The notes under the pieces were generated by a model. It ran no database searches, was not told the DNA's origin, and was given only the letters and a program-made list of their open reading frames with translations. 64,000 nucleotides of DNA, taken from positions 186,001 through 250,000 of the forward strand of contig CAXXUY010000015.1 in the NCBI GenBank assembly GCA_963664715.2, read 5' to 3'. Source of the stretch: JAPOXR01 sp963664715. Its GTDB lineage: Bacteria; Pseudomonadota; Alphaproteobacteria; Rhodobacterales; Rhodobacteraceae. Shown here in pieces: positions 8,179 to 16,867 of this stretch. The position numbers were made by a program, and so were the translations under genes. Numbering within the stretch: position 1 is the first letter of the stretch; every line of letters begins with the position of its first letter.

Positions 8179-9117
8179 ATGAAAAAGAAATTGGCCCGAA
8201 TCCACGGCATTTTCCCAGCCGTGATCACCGTTTTTGACGACAACGGAACACAACAAGTGGGTGAGTGCGAGCGCGTCTGCGATTGGCTCCTGGAGAATGG
8301 CGTTCACGGCCTGGTGCCGAACGGTACGTCTTCGGAAGCCTTTGGGTTGAACCAGAGAGAGCACCTGAACAACGTAAAAGCTGCAGTGAAAGCCTCCAGC
8401 GGTAGAGCGCCGGTTATTTCGGGTCTGATCTGTTGGAATACAGCGATGGCTTGTGACATGGCAAAAGCAGCGATGGATGCTGGTGCCATGTCTTTGATGA
8501 CGTTGATGCCATATGCATCCATGCCTCCGGTTGAAGCAGTTTTTGACCACCTGCGTGCCATTTCGGATGCTGCAGGCGTTCCACTCATGCTCTACAATAA
8601 CCCGGGTGAAGCAGGCTACGAGATTGACCAGGAAGACGTCGCGATGCTCACTGAAGAGGGCACGCTCTTTGCTATGAAATCTGCGCATGGTGCCAGTGAT
8701 CGCGTGAATTACACAAATTACCTGTGTGGCGACAAATTATCGATCCTCTACGGTTCGGACTTCTCTCCACTCGACTCGATGGCCGTTGGAGCCGTTGGTT
8801 GGTGCGCAGCGTTGCCGACTGTTTTGCCCAGACACAGCGTCGAACTTTACGATGCTGCCGTTGTTAAGAAAGACCTTCCCGAAGCTCAAGACGTATGGCG
8901 TCGAATGATCGACTACTCGTACTACTTCAACTATGTGGCGGGCTACGCAACGACCAAACATCCGACACCGCATTTCATTGCCATGATGAAGGCCACGCTT
9001 AACCTTCAAGGTATGAATGTTGGCAACACACGGGCGCCGGTGCCAATGCCGACAGCTGAAGAGCAAAAGCAGTTGGAGGCATATTGGGACAAACACCTAG
9101 TGGCGAATGCAGCCTAA
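8179..9117 (+). CDS. Dihydrodipicolinate synthase-family lyase (first copy)
   Basis: This is a TIM-barrel Schiff-base lyase of the DapA/NanA superfamily, 312 residues. Lys167 in FAMKSAHG is the expected Schiff-base lysine and Tyr139 in LMLYNNPG the proton relay. The carboxylate-binding motif is GTSSE (49-53) instead of the usual GTTGE. True DHDPS enzymes are rarely encoded in such settings, so it more likely acts on a 2-oxo acid as aldolase, dehydratase or deaminase in the island's pathway. AAGGGAAGAG precedes the ATG. It is followed at once by a strong terminator, so it is probably transcribed alone from the promoter with operator site 2. Confidence 0.85.
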   Translation: MKKKLARIHGIFPAVITVFDDNGTQQVGECERVCDWLLENGVHGLVPNGTSSEAFGLNQREHLNNVKAAVKASSGRAPVISGLICWNTAMACDMAKAAMDAGAMSLMTLMPYASMPPVEAVFDHLRAISDAAGVPLMLYNNPGEAGYEIDQEDVAMLTEEGTLFAMKSAHGASDRVNYTNYLCGDKLSILYGSDFSPLDSMAVGAVGWCAALPTVLPRHSVELYDAAVVKKDLPEAQDVWRRMIDYSYYFNYVAGYATTKHPTPHFIAMMKATLNLQGMNVGNTRAPVPMPTAEEQKQLEAYWDKHLVANAA

Positions 9118-9131
9118 GGGGAGAAAAAAGG

Positions 9132-9162
9132 GGCTCGCTGCGAAAGCAGCGGGCCGTTTTTT
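9132..9162 (+). terminator. Rho-independent terminator
   Basis: A 10-bp GC-rich stem with one G-T pair (9132-9141 with 9146-9155) and a GAAA loop is followed by GTTTTTT. It closes the transcription unit of the first DHDPS-family gene. Confidence 0.85.
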
Positions 9163-9195
9163 GCATTGGCAAAGATCAGAAAATCGGAGCACCTC

Positions 9196-9861
9196 ATGAT
9201 TATCGGCATTGATCACATCGACCTTTGCGTGGGCGATCTTCAAGCGGGCAAAATATTCTACGAAAAACTTGGATTCCGCATCCTTCGCGAAACAGAGCAT
9301 GTTGGTCGCGCAGTTGAACTCGTTCACCCCGATATGCCGATGACGGTGATTGAGTTGCATTCGGCAACCGAAGAATGGCCTCTCGGCCTGCGCCACATTG
9401 GCTTTGCAGTAGACGACATTCACGATGCGAGTGCAAAAGTAGCGGCACAGGGCATCGAGCAGGAAGACCAACCGTTCTTTTATGAAATGACTGGACGCTG
9501 GCTCTGCAACTTTTTTGACGATGATGGACGAAAGGTTCAACTCGTGGGCGACGATCAAGTGCATGCGCGGGGCACAGGGCCAAACATTTTGACAGTGGAA
9601 GCGGATGTGAGTCCAGGACGTCTGAAAGAACTCGGCGTTGCCGGATGGGAAATGTGGAGTTCGGATACCGGGACTTACGACTATCCCTACGATAAGAAAG
9701 AGATGTTCTACTGCCTGAAGGGCAATGTGCGTCTCACCGCCGACAATGGTCAGCGCGCGGTCGTCAAGCCTGGGTCGCTTGTCACAATCGACAAAACGGC
9801 CAACGTCCAGTGGGAAATTCTGACCCCGGTCTTAAAACACTATCTTTTCCCGGAAGACTAA
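9196..9861 (+). CDS. VOC (glyoxalase-like) domain fused to a cupin domain
   Basis: The 221-residue product joins two small metal-binding folds. Residues 1-118 are a vicinal-oxygen-chelate domain (IDHIDLCVGDL, then LRHIGFAVDDI, then FFDDDGRKVQLVG). The last ligand position, normally Glu in ..G..iEl, is Gln here. Residues 125-221 are a cupin of the DUF861 type (GWEMWSSDTGTYDY, then KKEMFYCLKGNVRL). The ATG at 9196 has GGAG upstream; a TTG start at 9166 is less likely because it lies next to the terminator. It may isomerise or bind an unstable oxo-acid intermediate. The role is unknown. Confidence 0.7.
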   Translation: MIIGIDHIDLCVGDLQAGKIFYEKLGFRILRETEHVGRAVELVHPDMPMTVIELHSATEEWPLGLRHIGFAVDDIHDASAKVAAQGIEQEDQPFFYEMTGRWLCNFFDDDGRKVQLVGDDQVHARGTGPNILTVEADVSPGRLKELGVAGWEMWSSDTGTYDYPYDKKEMFYCLKGNVRLTADNGQRAVVKPGSLVTIDKTANVQWEILTPVLKHYLFPED

Positions 9862-9884
9862 GTTCTCCCCTTGGCTCGTAGGGA

Positions 9885-9921
9885 GGCGTGGGGTGCCGAA
9901 AGGGACCTCACGCCAACTTTT
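9885..9921 (+). terminator. Probable terminator hairpin
   Basis: A 10-bp stem (9885-9894 with 9905-9914, one G-T pair) is followed by AACTTTT. It sits between the VOC-cupin gene and the truncated dehydrogenase. Confidence 0.5.
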
Positions 9922-9950
9922 CAAGCAGAGCTCACAAACGGAAACAATAG

Positions 9951-10550
9951 ATGCTCAAGGCCAAACGCTCTATTGATGGCCACTGGGTCGAGACACAGCA
10001 CTGTTTTGCTGCCGAAATAATTTCCAAGCGCGAGGTTCGGTTCAGCAAAGGGAATGATGATATCGTACGGCAAGCATGTCTTGCAGCCGAACGAGATTTT
10101 CCTGCTTACGCGGCGTTGAGCATTCGGGAACGGGCAGAGTTCCTGCGCGCGATTGCGGATGACATAGTCGGGAAACTGCCTACGCCAAGACAATACTGCT
10201 GTAACGAAACAGGACTGCCGGAGCCGCGTAGCGAAGGTGAAACTGGGCGCACTGGCGGCCAATTGCGCTTGTTCGCTGATCACATCGAAGCAGGCAGACA
10301 TCTGGACACTTACCATGATGTCGTGCTGCCCGACAGGTCACCCTTGCCGCGCTCCGACCTTAAGCTGGTTCAGCGCCCGGTGGATCCGATCGCCGTTTTT
10401 GGCGCTTCAAACTTCCCGCTGGCCCTTTCGGTTGCCGGGGGTGACACTGCTTCTGCGCTTGCTGCTGGATTCACCGTCGAAGTGAAAGGCCATACAGCAC
10501 ATCCAACCGCCGTTTCAGAAGCCCGTGCGTTGGCCGACAAATTGGCCTGA
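9951..10550 (+). pseudogene. Truncated 2-oxoglutarate-semialdehyde-type dehydrogenase
   Basis: The 199 residues match only the N-terminal part of an aldehyde dehydrogenase (family length about 520). They include the NAD-binding segment VFGASNFPLALSVAGGDTAS and VEVKGHTAHP. The stretch is typical of alpha-ketoglutarate-semialdehyde dehydrogenases of hydroxyproline, arabinonate and glucarate pathways. The frame ends at a TGA, and 45 bases later the next gene starts, so the catalytic Glu and Cys are absent. An internal deletion is the likely cause. It cannot be a working dehydrogenase; the island's semialdehyde step, if any, must be done elsewhere. Confidence 0.7.
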
Positions 10551-10595
10551 ATGCGCCCGGGTGGTGCGTGCTTTCCAATCAGAGGAGGAACGAAA

Positions 10596-11480
10596 ATGAA
10601 CATCGAAGGCATTATCCCACCCGTGGTCACGCCATTTGACCGGGATGAAAACATCGACGAAGCAGCCTTTCGTGAAGTGATCCGGTTTAACATTTCGAAG
10701 GGTGTAAACGGTGTCTGTGTCGGTGGAAGCACCGGTGAGGGACATACTCTCGATACAACCGAATTGGCACGTTCTGTGGAAATCGCCGCCGAAGAGACCG
10801 AAGGCAAGATCTCGCTGATTGCCGGTGTTATCGCGAACAGCACCCGGTCTGCGGTGGAAAAAGTAAATGCAATAGACCGCCTTCCGATTGATGGCCTGCA
10901 AGTGACTCCGGTTCACTATGTTTTCAAACCGACTGAAGATGCGACTTACGAGCACTTTAGCCGCATGGCAGACAGCTCGGACATTCCGATTGTGATCTAC
11001 AATGTGGTGCCATGGAACTATCTGAACCCTGATCTGCTAAACCGCATCATGACAGGCATTCCGAACGTAGTCGGTGTCAAGCAATCCGCTGGCGATCTTA
11101 AGCTGATGGCCGATTTGCTTTTGAACCTACCGGAGGGAAAACTGGTTTTGTCTGCGGTCGATGCGCTGCTCTATCCATCATTTGTTTTGGGAGCGCACGG
11201 AACAATCGCGGCAAACCCCGCGGCGATTCCGGGGGTGTGCGTCAAGCTCTGGGAGGCCGTTCAGAGCGGTGATCACGCAAAAGCGCAGGAGATTCACCTA
11301 GCAATGTTACGGTTCTGGAACACGATCTCAGCTGGCAACCTGCCTGCTAACGTAAAATACAGTCTTGCGAAACAGGGGCTGAAATCAGGTCTGCCGCGCA
11401 TGCCTATGTCGGTCACGACGTCCGAGCAAGCGGCGCACATCGACCGCGAACTGGAGGCGGTGTTGCATTTCGAGGCGTAA
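10596..11480 (+). CDS. Dihydrodipicolinate synthase-family lyase (second copy)
   Basis: This 294-residue TIM-barrel lyase has GGSTGEG (43-49), Tyr135 in VIYNVVPW and Lys162 in GVKQSAGD. It shares only superfamily-level similarity with the copy at 8179, so the two should act on different substrates. AGAGGAGG precedes the ATG at 10596. Its neighbour, a truncated semialdehyde dehydrogenase, is the usual partner of DHDPS-family dehydratases or deaminases producing 2-oxoglutarate semialdehyde (hydroxyproline, keto-deoxy sugar acids). That would be its most economical role, but the substrate is not decided by sequence. Confidence 0.85.
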   Translation: MNIEGIIPPVVTPFDRDENIDEAAFREVIRFNISKGVNGVCVGGSTGEGHTLDTTELARSVEIAAEETEGKISLIAGVIANSTRSAVEKVNAIDRLPIDGLQVTPVHYVFKPTEDATYEHFSRMADSSDIPIVIYNVVPWNYLNPDLLNRIMTGIPNVVGVKQSAGDLKLMADLLLNLPEGKLVLSAVDALLYPSFVLGAHGTIAANPAAIPGVCVKLWEAVQSGDHAKAQEIHLAMLRFWNTISAGNLPANVKYSLAKQGLKSGLPRMPMSVTTSEQAAHIDRELEAVLHFEA

Positions 11481-11551
11481 CGCTTTCACCAGTCAGGACA
11501 GTTCGGGCACCGGTGCAAAGGCCGGGTCTCAATTATTTTGGGAGAGACATC

Positions 11552-12463
11552 TTGACAGGCGGCGGCGGCGAAGATTTGCAAAAACTCACTATACCTCATT
11601 TGTTATTGGGGCTGAGTATCACGCTTGTATGGGGTATGAACTTTGTCGTGATCAAGGCGGCTTTGGACGATATTGGTCCGCTTTCCCTTATCAGCCTACG
11701 CTTTGTGTTGTTGGCTTGTTTGCTTTTGATACCTGCGTTTGGCAGATTGAACCGCAGTCAGTTCCGTTCAATCCTGATATTCGCGCTAGTGTTTGGAGCG
11801 ATGCATCACGGATTGATGATAGTCGGAACACAGCACGTAAACGCTTCGATTGCAGCTGTTCTGATTCAGACGGGCGTTCCTATCGCGCTTTTGATTTCCG
11901 TGGCATTGGATGCGGTCCGTCCGAATTTGGCACAAATTTTCGGAGTCGCCTGCGCCATTGTCGGGACTGCGTTACTGACGAATCTTTCTTTTGAAGACAC
12001 CTCCCTGGTAGGCGTCCTCATTTTGCTCGGATCCGCGTCCGCCTGGGCGGTCGGCAATCGAATGCGAATCGACCTAAAAGGATTGTCCGCGCTGCAAATA
12101 ACTATCTGGAGCTCCGCATTGGCCGCGCCTGTTCTGCTGATATGCGCCATCGGCTTCGAGGGCCTGACACTGTCATCTGTCTTTCAAATGACGCCGAAGG
12201 CAGTTCTTGCTCTGGCATTCCTGACCGTGATCAGCAGCCTCTTTAACGTTGCATCTTGGTGGTATTTGGTCAGGAAATATCGGTTTATCCAGATCGCGCC
12301 CTTCTTTCTTGCCTCGCCCGTTGTGGGCGTGTTGTTAAGCGTCTGGCTACTGGGCGACATCCTGACCTGGCTTCAAGCGCTGGGCGTTGTCATCTCGGTT
12401 ATCGCGCTGATTGCGATTGAGGTGTTCCGGCCAAAACAACACGCGAAGGAGCAGCCGGCTTGA
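11552..12463 (+). CDS. DMT-superfamily (EamA) transporter
   Basis: The product has about ten hydrophobic segments in two EamA repeats (LLLGLSITLVWGMNFVVIKA opens the first). This is the layout of the drug/metabolite exporter superfamily, which moves amino acids or small metabolites across the inner membrane. I favour a TTG start at 11552 because GGGAGAG lies upstream; no ATG is available near the N-terminus. It follows the second lyase gene by about 70 bases and converges on the methyltransferase gene. An export or overflow role for an island metabolite is a guess. Confidence 0.75.
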   Translation: MTGGGGEDLQKLTIPHLLLGLSITLVWGMNFVVIKAALDDIGPLSLISLRFVLLACLLLIPAFGRLNRSQFRSILIFALVFGAMHHGLMIVGTQHVNASIAAVLIQTGVPIALLISVALDAVRPNLAQIFGVACAIVGTALLTNLSFEDTSLVGVLILLGSASAWAVGNRMRIDLKGLSALQITIWSSALAAPVLLICAIGFEGLTLSSVFQMTPKAVLALAFLTVISSLFNVASWWYLVRKYRFIQIAPFFLASPVVGVLLSVWLLGDILTWLQALGVVISVIALIAIEVFRPKQHAKEQPA

Positions 12464-12618
12464 TGCGAATCCTCCCCCCTTTCATCTGCGCATTTGGGCG
12501 TGTACATTCATCTTGCTTGGTCCGGTGAAGTACATAGATTCCCAAGTCTTTTTGGCCGAAATATCGAGCGACATAAACTGTCCAAGGATTTGAGAGTAGC
12601 TCAACGTCCCTCCGACAA

Positions 12619-13380
12619 TTATTTCGTTTTTTGCGCAACAACCACCATACGCTCTGACTCTGAAGTAAATTCCGTTGACTCAAAATCCGCATAGATCTTC
12701 TTTATGAACAATCCTGCACGCATCAATAGCATACTAATCTCTTGCACATTATATAACCTGACGAAAAATGAAATATCCTGCCTTCTTCCATCACGCATCA
12801 AAGTTCGCCTGTACAGCCGCCTTCCGGTCACACTGTCAAATTGCATCTCGTCTATCATAATGTCTTCACCAACATGGTTAACCATATAGGGCTTCTGTTC
12901 CTTGACTTGAACATCACGGTGAAGAATGTCAAAACACAACAGTCCTTCCGGCCTAAGTGCTCGTGAAATATTGTTCATCACCAGTTGATTGTCTTCGTCT
13001 TCAAAATAACCAAAAGCTGAAAACAAGCACACTACGCGATCGAACCTCGCGCGAAAATCAATCCTCCGCATGTCCATATTTCTATAATCAACAGATACGC
13101 CAAGTTGCTCGGCTTCATTCTTCGCGCGGTCCAGAAACCCACTCGTCCTATCGATTCCCAGCACCTTGTAGCCCTGCTTTGCTAGTCGGTTAGCATGCCG
13201 CCCCCAACCACACGCTAAATCAAGGATATGATGAGATTGATTGAGTGACAGCGTATCAATCAAGAACCTAATCTCAGTCTTCGTTCGCTCTTCGTTCAAG
13301 CGGTGAGTATAGAAATGAAAATAGTCATCTGGATCAAAGAGTTTCTCGGTCTCAAATTTCGCTTGTTCTGTTTTCTTCAT
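12619..13380 (-). CDS. Class I SAM-dependent methyltransferase
   Basis: The 253-residue product has the SAM-binding motif ILDLACGWGRHANRLA followed by an acidic VLGIDRT at the end of strand 2, and a later FDRVVCLFSAFGYF strand. It resembles small-molecule methyltransferases with no further clue to substrate. The ATG at 13380 follows AGGAGG at ten bases; longer starts exist. It is the last gene of the leftward operon, 164 bases after the SDR gene, and is visibly more AT-rich than its neighbours, so it may have joined the operon separately. Confidence 0.75.
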   Translation of the reverse strand: MKKTEQAKFETEKLFDPDDYFHFYTHRLNEERTKTEIRFLIDTLSLNQSHHILDLACGWGRHANRLAKQGYKVLGIDRTSGFLDRAKNEAEQLGVSVDYRNMDMRRIDFRARFDRVVCLFSAFGYFEDEDNQLVMNNISRALRPEGLLCFDILHRDVQVKEQKPYMVNHVGEDIMIDEMQFDSVTGRRLYRRTLMRDGRRQDISFFVRLYNVQEISMLLMRAGLFIKKIYADFESTEFTSESERMVVVAQKTK

Positions 13381-13544
13381 CCTTACTGTTCCTCCTTTAA
13401 TGGACATCACTTTGGCATTCTCGGTCATTCGTCGAAAAGCCCGTCTCAGGGTTTCGTTGCTCCATGGAGTCCCAAGTCCTTTCAGTCGCAAATTCGATCG
13501 ACGTCAAGGCCGTGCCAAAGAAACACGTTCCAAAAACCTTGCAT

Positions 13545-14318
13545 TCAAATCGTGGCTGAGGTGCCGCCGTCAACGACAAGATTGTGCCCCGTAACGTAGG
13601 ACGATGCTTCGGACGCCAAAAAGACTGCCGGTCCAGCTATTTCTTCAAGTAGTCCCCACCGTTTGAGTGGAGTCTTCATGTCCATCCAAGCCTGGAAGGC
13701 GTCGCTGGTCTGAAGCGGTTTATTGAATTCGGTTGGAAATGAGCCTGGAGAGATTGCATTAACCGTAACACCGGACGCAGCCATTTCTGTTGCAAGCGAT
13801 TGAGTGAACCCGACCACTGCAGCCTTGCTTGAACAGTAGCTGGTTCGATCAACCATTCCGCCCAACGCTGCAATTGAAGCAATGTTGATAATTCGACCAA
13901 AACCCTTATTACGCATGTTGGGTGTAAAAGCACGCGCCATGCGAAGCATAGCGGTGACATTCACATCAAGGACGTGATTGAATTCTTCGTCGCTGATCTC
14001 GGTTACGGCGCCACGAGCAATGGTACCAGCAGAATTGACTACGATGTCGGGCAGCCGGTTCTCTGACTTTAATGTTTCGTGCAGTTGGTCGACCCTCTTG
14101 CCATCTGAGACGTCAAGTGCGTATCCCTTTGCAGAGCACCCTTCGTCAATCAAACGAGAAACCGCTGCATCCAGTACGTTTCTTCGGGTTGCAACCAGAT
14201 TGACTCTGGCTCCGGCTTGGGCGAACCCGAGCGCGATTGAGAAGCCGATTCCTCTTGATCCGCCAGTGATAAGAGCAGTCTTGTCTGATAAATCGAATAG
14301 AGAGTTGTTTCCTTGCAT
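13545..14318 (-). CDS. SDR-family oxidoreductase (first copy)
   Basis: This is a classical 257-residue short-chain dehydrogenase. It has TGGSRGIG (cofactor loop), NSAGT, a catalytic Ser in NIASIAAL, and YCSSK as the Tyr-x-x-x-Lys pair; VDGGTS closes the protein. ATRR after the second strand suggests NADP(H) preference. It lies two bases after the ABC ATPase gene, so the two are translationally linked. It probably oxidises or reduces a hydroxy/oxo intermediate of the island's pathway; gluconate-5-dehydrogenase-like enzymes are the nearest in style. Confidence 0.85.
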   Translation of the reverse strand: MQGNNSLFDLSDKTALITGGSRGIGFSIALGFAQAGARVNLVATRRNVLDAAVSRLIDEGCSAKGYALDVSDGKRVDQLHETLKSENRLPDIVVNSAGTIARGAVTEISDEEFNHVLDVNVTAMLRMARAFTPNMRNKGFGRIINIASIAALGGMVDRTSYCSSKAAVVGFTQSLATEMAASGVTVNAISPGSFPTEFNKPLQTSDAFQAWMDMKTPLKRWGLLEEIAGPAVFLASEASSYVTGHNLVVDGGTSATI

Positions 14319-14320
14319 CG

Positions 14321-15091
14321 TCAGTCTCCCAGAATTTGACTTAGAAAATCTTGTGTTCGCGTGTTCTGTGGGTTCTCGAAGAAATCAGTTGGATTATTTT
14401 TTTCAACGACCTCGCCCTGGTCCATGAAGATTACACGGTCGGCAACGTTGCGGGCGAAGCCCATCTCGTGAGTCACGCAGACCATGGTCATGCCTTCTTC
14501 GGCCAGTTCAACCATTGTATCCAGCACTTCCTTGATCATTTCAGGATCAAGAGCCGAAGTAGGTTCGTCGAACAACATGATGCGTGGCTTCATGCACAAG
14601 GCACGGGCAATCGCCACGCGTTGCTGCTGACCACCGGATAACATGCCTGGATACTTATTGGCCTGATCAGGGATTTTGACCTTCTCCAGAAAGTGCATCG
14701 CGCGCTCTTCCGATTCGGCTTTCGAGATCTTGCGAACCCAGACTTGACCGAGCGTACAGTTCTCCAGAATGGTCAGGTGCGGGAACAGGTTGAAGTGCTG
14801 AAAGCACATGCCCACTTCCGACCGGACCGCATCAATGTTTTTCAGGTTGGCCGAAAGCTCAATGCCCTCCACCTCGATGTCGCCGGATTGGTGTTCCTCC
14901 AGTCGATTGATGCAACGGATCAAAGTTGATTTTCCTGAACCGGACGGTCCGCAAATCACGATGCGTTCGCCGCGCCTTACCTCAAGATTGATGTCTTTCA
15001 ACGCATGATATGCACCGTACCATTTGTTCATGTCCCGTATCGAAATAACGGTTTCTGCCACAGCTGACCGTGCATTTGCGGTTTGGCTCAT
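14321..15091 (-). CDS. Amino-acid ABC transporter ATPase (AapP/GlnQ type)
   Basis: The 256-residue product has Walker A GPSGSGKST, the Q-loop segment GMCFQHFNLFPHL, the signature LSGGQQQR, Walker B IMLFDEPTSALD and the switch His in CVTHEMGF. These place it with polar-amino-acid importers. The ATG at 15091 follows GGGAGGAGGG. It should power the binding protein and permeases at 18747-22264. Unusually, it is encoded in the divergent catabolic operon, between the FAD oxidase and the SDR gene. It may also serve the ATPase-less Aap operon at 35-38 kb. Confidence 0.9.
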   Translation of the reverse strand: MSQTANARSAVAETVISIRDMNKWYGAYHALKDINLEVRRGERIVICGPSGSGKSTLIRCINRLEEHQSGDIEVEGIELSANLKNIDAVRSEVGMCFQHFNLFPHLTILENCTLGQVWVRKISKAESEERAMHFLEKVKIPDQANKYPGMLSGGQQQRVAIARALCMKPRIMLFDEPTSALDPEMIKEVLDTMVELAEEGMTMVCVTHEMGFARNVADRVIFMDQGEVVEKNNPTDFFENPQNTRTQDFLSQILGD

Positions 15092-15123
15092 CAGTCCCTC
15101 CTCCCAGTTGTGTTGCCGCAAGG

Positions 15124-16455
15124 CTATCGTGGTGGATGCACCCCGGCAGACGACATCGCTTTGTTGAGCCTGCGTTTAACAATCGCTCCCAAAATTGGTT
15201 CAGGCGGCAACCAAGCCGGTTTTGGCAGTTCCTTTTGCGCCAGCAGCGAATCACTCTCCCGACCGGCGATGTCATCGGCCAGTAGTTTCCCGGCAAGGCT
15301 GCCGCGTGAAAGCGGACTGGAGTCATATGGAACGTTCGCATATAGCCCGTCGCCGAGCTTTCCAAATAAATGCGCGTCGTTCCTGGAAAACCCGATGTAC
15401 CCTGACCACGTATGTGTCAGTTGCAACGACTTTGAAAGGTGAGGGTACCTTTTCAGGATATCCTGTCGGTGCAGTTCGCGGGCGAATTCAAGATCTTTTG
15501 CGCTTGGTGACCGCGTTTTCCCATAAGTGTAGTATCCGCCGCGGACATACAGACGCTTGTCGCGGGTCAGGCGAAGCGTCGCGCCGGTGTCCAACACCTC
15601 CATGATGCCAAACTCTCTCAGAGTCTGTCCGTCAGGGCCGACAGGATCGACCGGTTCAGAGAGGCTGGCAAAGACGCCAATGGGGACTGTTGGGCTGTTA
15701 AAGCCGAGTTGCGACGTAAATGTGCTGGTGCACAGGACAACGTTTTCCGTTGAGATATGCCCCTCGGCGAAACCTATTCCGCTTGGCGGGCCAATCCTCG
15801 TGTTCAGCACCGGTGAGCTTTCAAATACATGCACATTGGGCGGCATCGTCGATGCCAACCCGACGCACATGGCCGAAGGATTGACCAAGGCAGAGTCGGA
15901 GAAATGCACGCCAGAGCGATAGAAGTCTATGCCGGTTTGTTCTTGCAGTGTTGCGGACGAGACATCCTGAGTTTCGATCCCAAGGCGTTCATAGTCGCCG
16001 CGCATACCGTTCAGTTGGTCTTCGCTCTCATCGTTGTAAGAAGTATAGGTACGGCCCCAGTCACTCCATTCGCACCGAATTTGATGATCCCGCACAACTT
16101 CGCGAAGATACTGCGTTCCCGCCGTGGCAAGCCTGATCTTGCGGTGGGTCATTTCGAAATTCTTGAGTGGGTAGCAGATATGATGTGTGACAACAAAACC
16201 CGCATTACGACCGGACGGTCCAAACCCGATTGGTTGAGCATCAACCAAGGCGATCGAGGCTTCGGGGTAGGTGTTTGCAATTTCGCGCGCAGACGCCAGT
16301 CCTGAGACGCCGGCACCAATGACGACCCAGTCAAATTCATGGTCGTCCTCGACTCTTGGGAATTTGGGCCGGTTATCCAAGATGTTGAACCAACCATTCC
16401 CGTCATTGTCATTCGGGAACTGTTTGGTGGTACGTGTATTTCTGAACAGGCCCAC
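15124..16455 (-). CDS. FAD-dependent amino-acid/amine oxidoreductase (DAO family)
   Basis: Residues around 45-75 form the dinucleotide-binding motif (VVIGAGVSGLASAREI), followed by FGPSGRNAGFV, a hallmark of the OrdL/PuuB-like branch of the D-amino-acid-oxidase family. The C-terminal part has WSGYIGFSRND and a final FAD contact region. I chose a GTG start at 16455, preceded by AAGGGGG; a TTG at 16488 would overlap the ridA-like gene. RidA next to an FAD oxidase is a common pairing: the oxidase makes an imine, which RidA hydrolyses. The substrate is probably what the Aap-type importer brings in. Confidence 0.85.
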   Translation of the reverse strand: MGLFRNTRTTKQFPNDNDGNGWFNILDNRPKFPRVEDDHEFDWVVIGAGVSGLASAREIANTYPEASIALVDAQPIGFGPSGRNAGFVVTHHICYPLKNFEMTHRKIRLATAGTQYLREVVRDHQIRCEWSDWGRTYTSYNDESEDQLNGMRGDYERLGIETQDVSSATLQEQTGIDFYRSGVHFSDSALVNPSAMCVGLASTMPPNVHVFESSPVLNTRIGPPSGIGFAEGHISTENVVLCTSTFTSQLGFNSPTVPIGVFASLSEPVDPVGPDGQTLREFGIMEVLDTGATLRLTRDKRLYVRGGYYTYGKTRSPSAKDLEFARELHRQDILKRYPHLSKSLQLTHTWSGYIGFSRNDAHLFGKLGDGLYANVPYDSSPLSRGSLAGKLLADDIAGRESDSLLAQKELPKPAWLPPEPILGAIVKRRLNKAMSSAGVHPPR

Positions 16456-16465
16456 TTCCGCCCCC

Positions 16466-16837
16466 TTATGGTCGCGAAACTTCCGCAACGAACGCGATTT
16501 CGATCAACATGCCGGCCTGCAAGCGTGCGCCGATGCACAAGCGGCAGGGCGGGTGATCCCCGAAGAACGCTTTCCAATGCTTGTTCATGGACACGGCATC
16601 GTCGTCGACGTTGTGAAGATAGATGCGTGCTGTCGTCACATCGGTTTTTCTAAGACCGGCTTCTTCAAGCACTTGGGCGAACTGGTCGAAAACCTCGTTC
16701 GCTTGGGCATCAAATCCGCCAGCAGTCAGATCCCCGCCATCCAACGGAAAGGGCGTTACGACGGCTTCAAATATCTCACCGCTGTGACGAACACCTATGC
16801 TGGAGGGGCGAACGTTACTTGGACGAAGGAACTCCAT
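16466..16837 (-). CDS. RidA-family enamine/imine deaminase
   Basis: This 123-residue protein has the RidA/YjgF fold. ARIYLHNVDDDAVSMNKHW, PCRLCIGARL (with the Arg that contacts the 2-oxo-acid carboxylate) and IEIAFVAEV line up with the family. RidA proteins hydrolyse reactive 2-imino acids from FAD or PLP enzymes to the 2-oxo acid and ammonia. CAGGAG precedes the ATG. It sits between the PIG-L gene and the FAD oxidase, which is the likely source of its imine. Confidence 0.85.
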   Translation of the reverse strand: MEFLRPSNVRPSSIGVRHSGEIFEAVVTPFPLDGGDLTAGGFDAQANEVFDQFAQVLEEAGLRKTDVTTARIYLHNVDDDAVSMNKHWKAFFGDHPPCRLCIGARLQAGMLIEIAFVAEVSRP

Positions 16838-16867
16838 TTTGTTCTCCTGGAACTGTTGGATTGCCGA

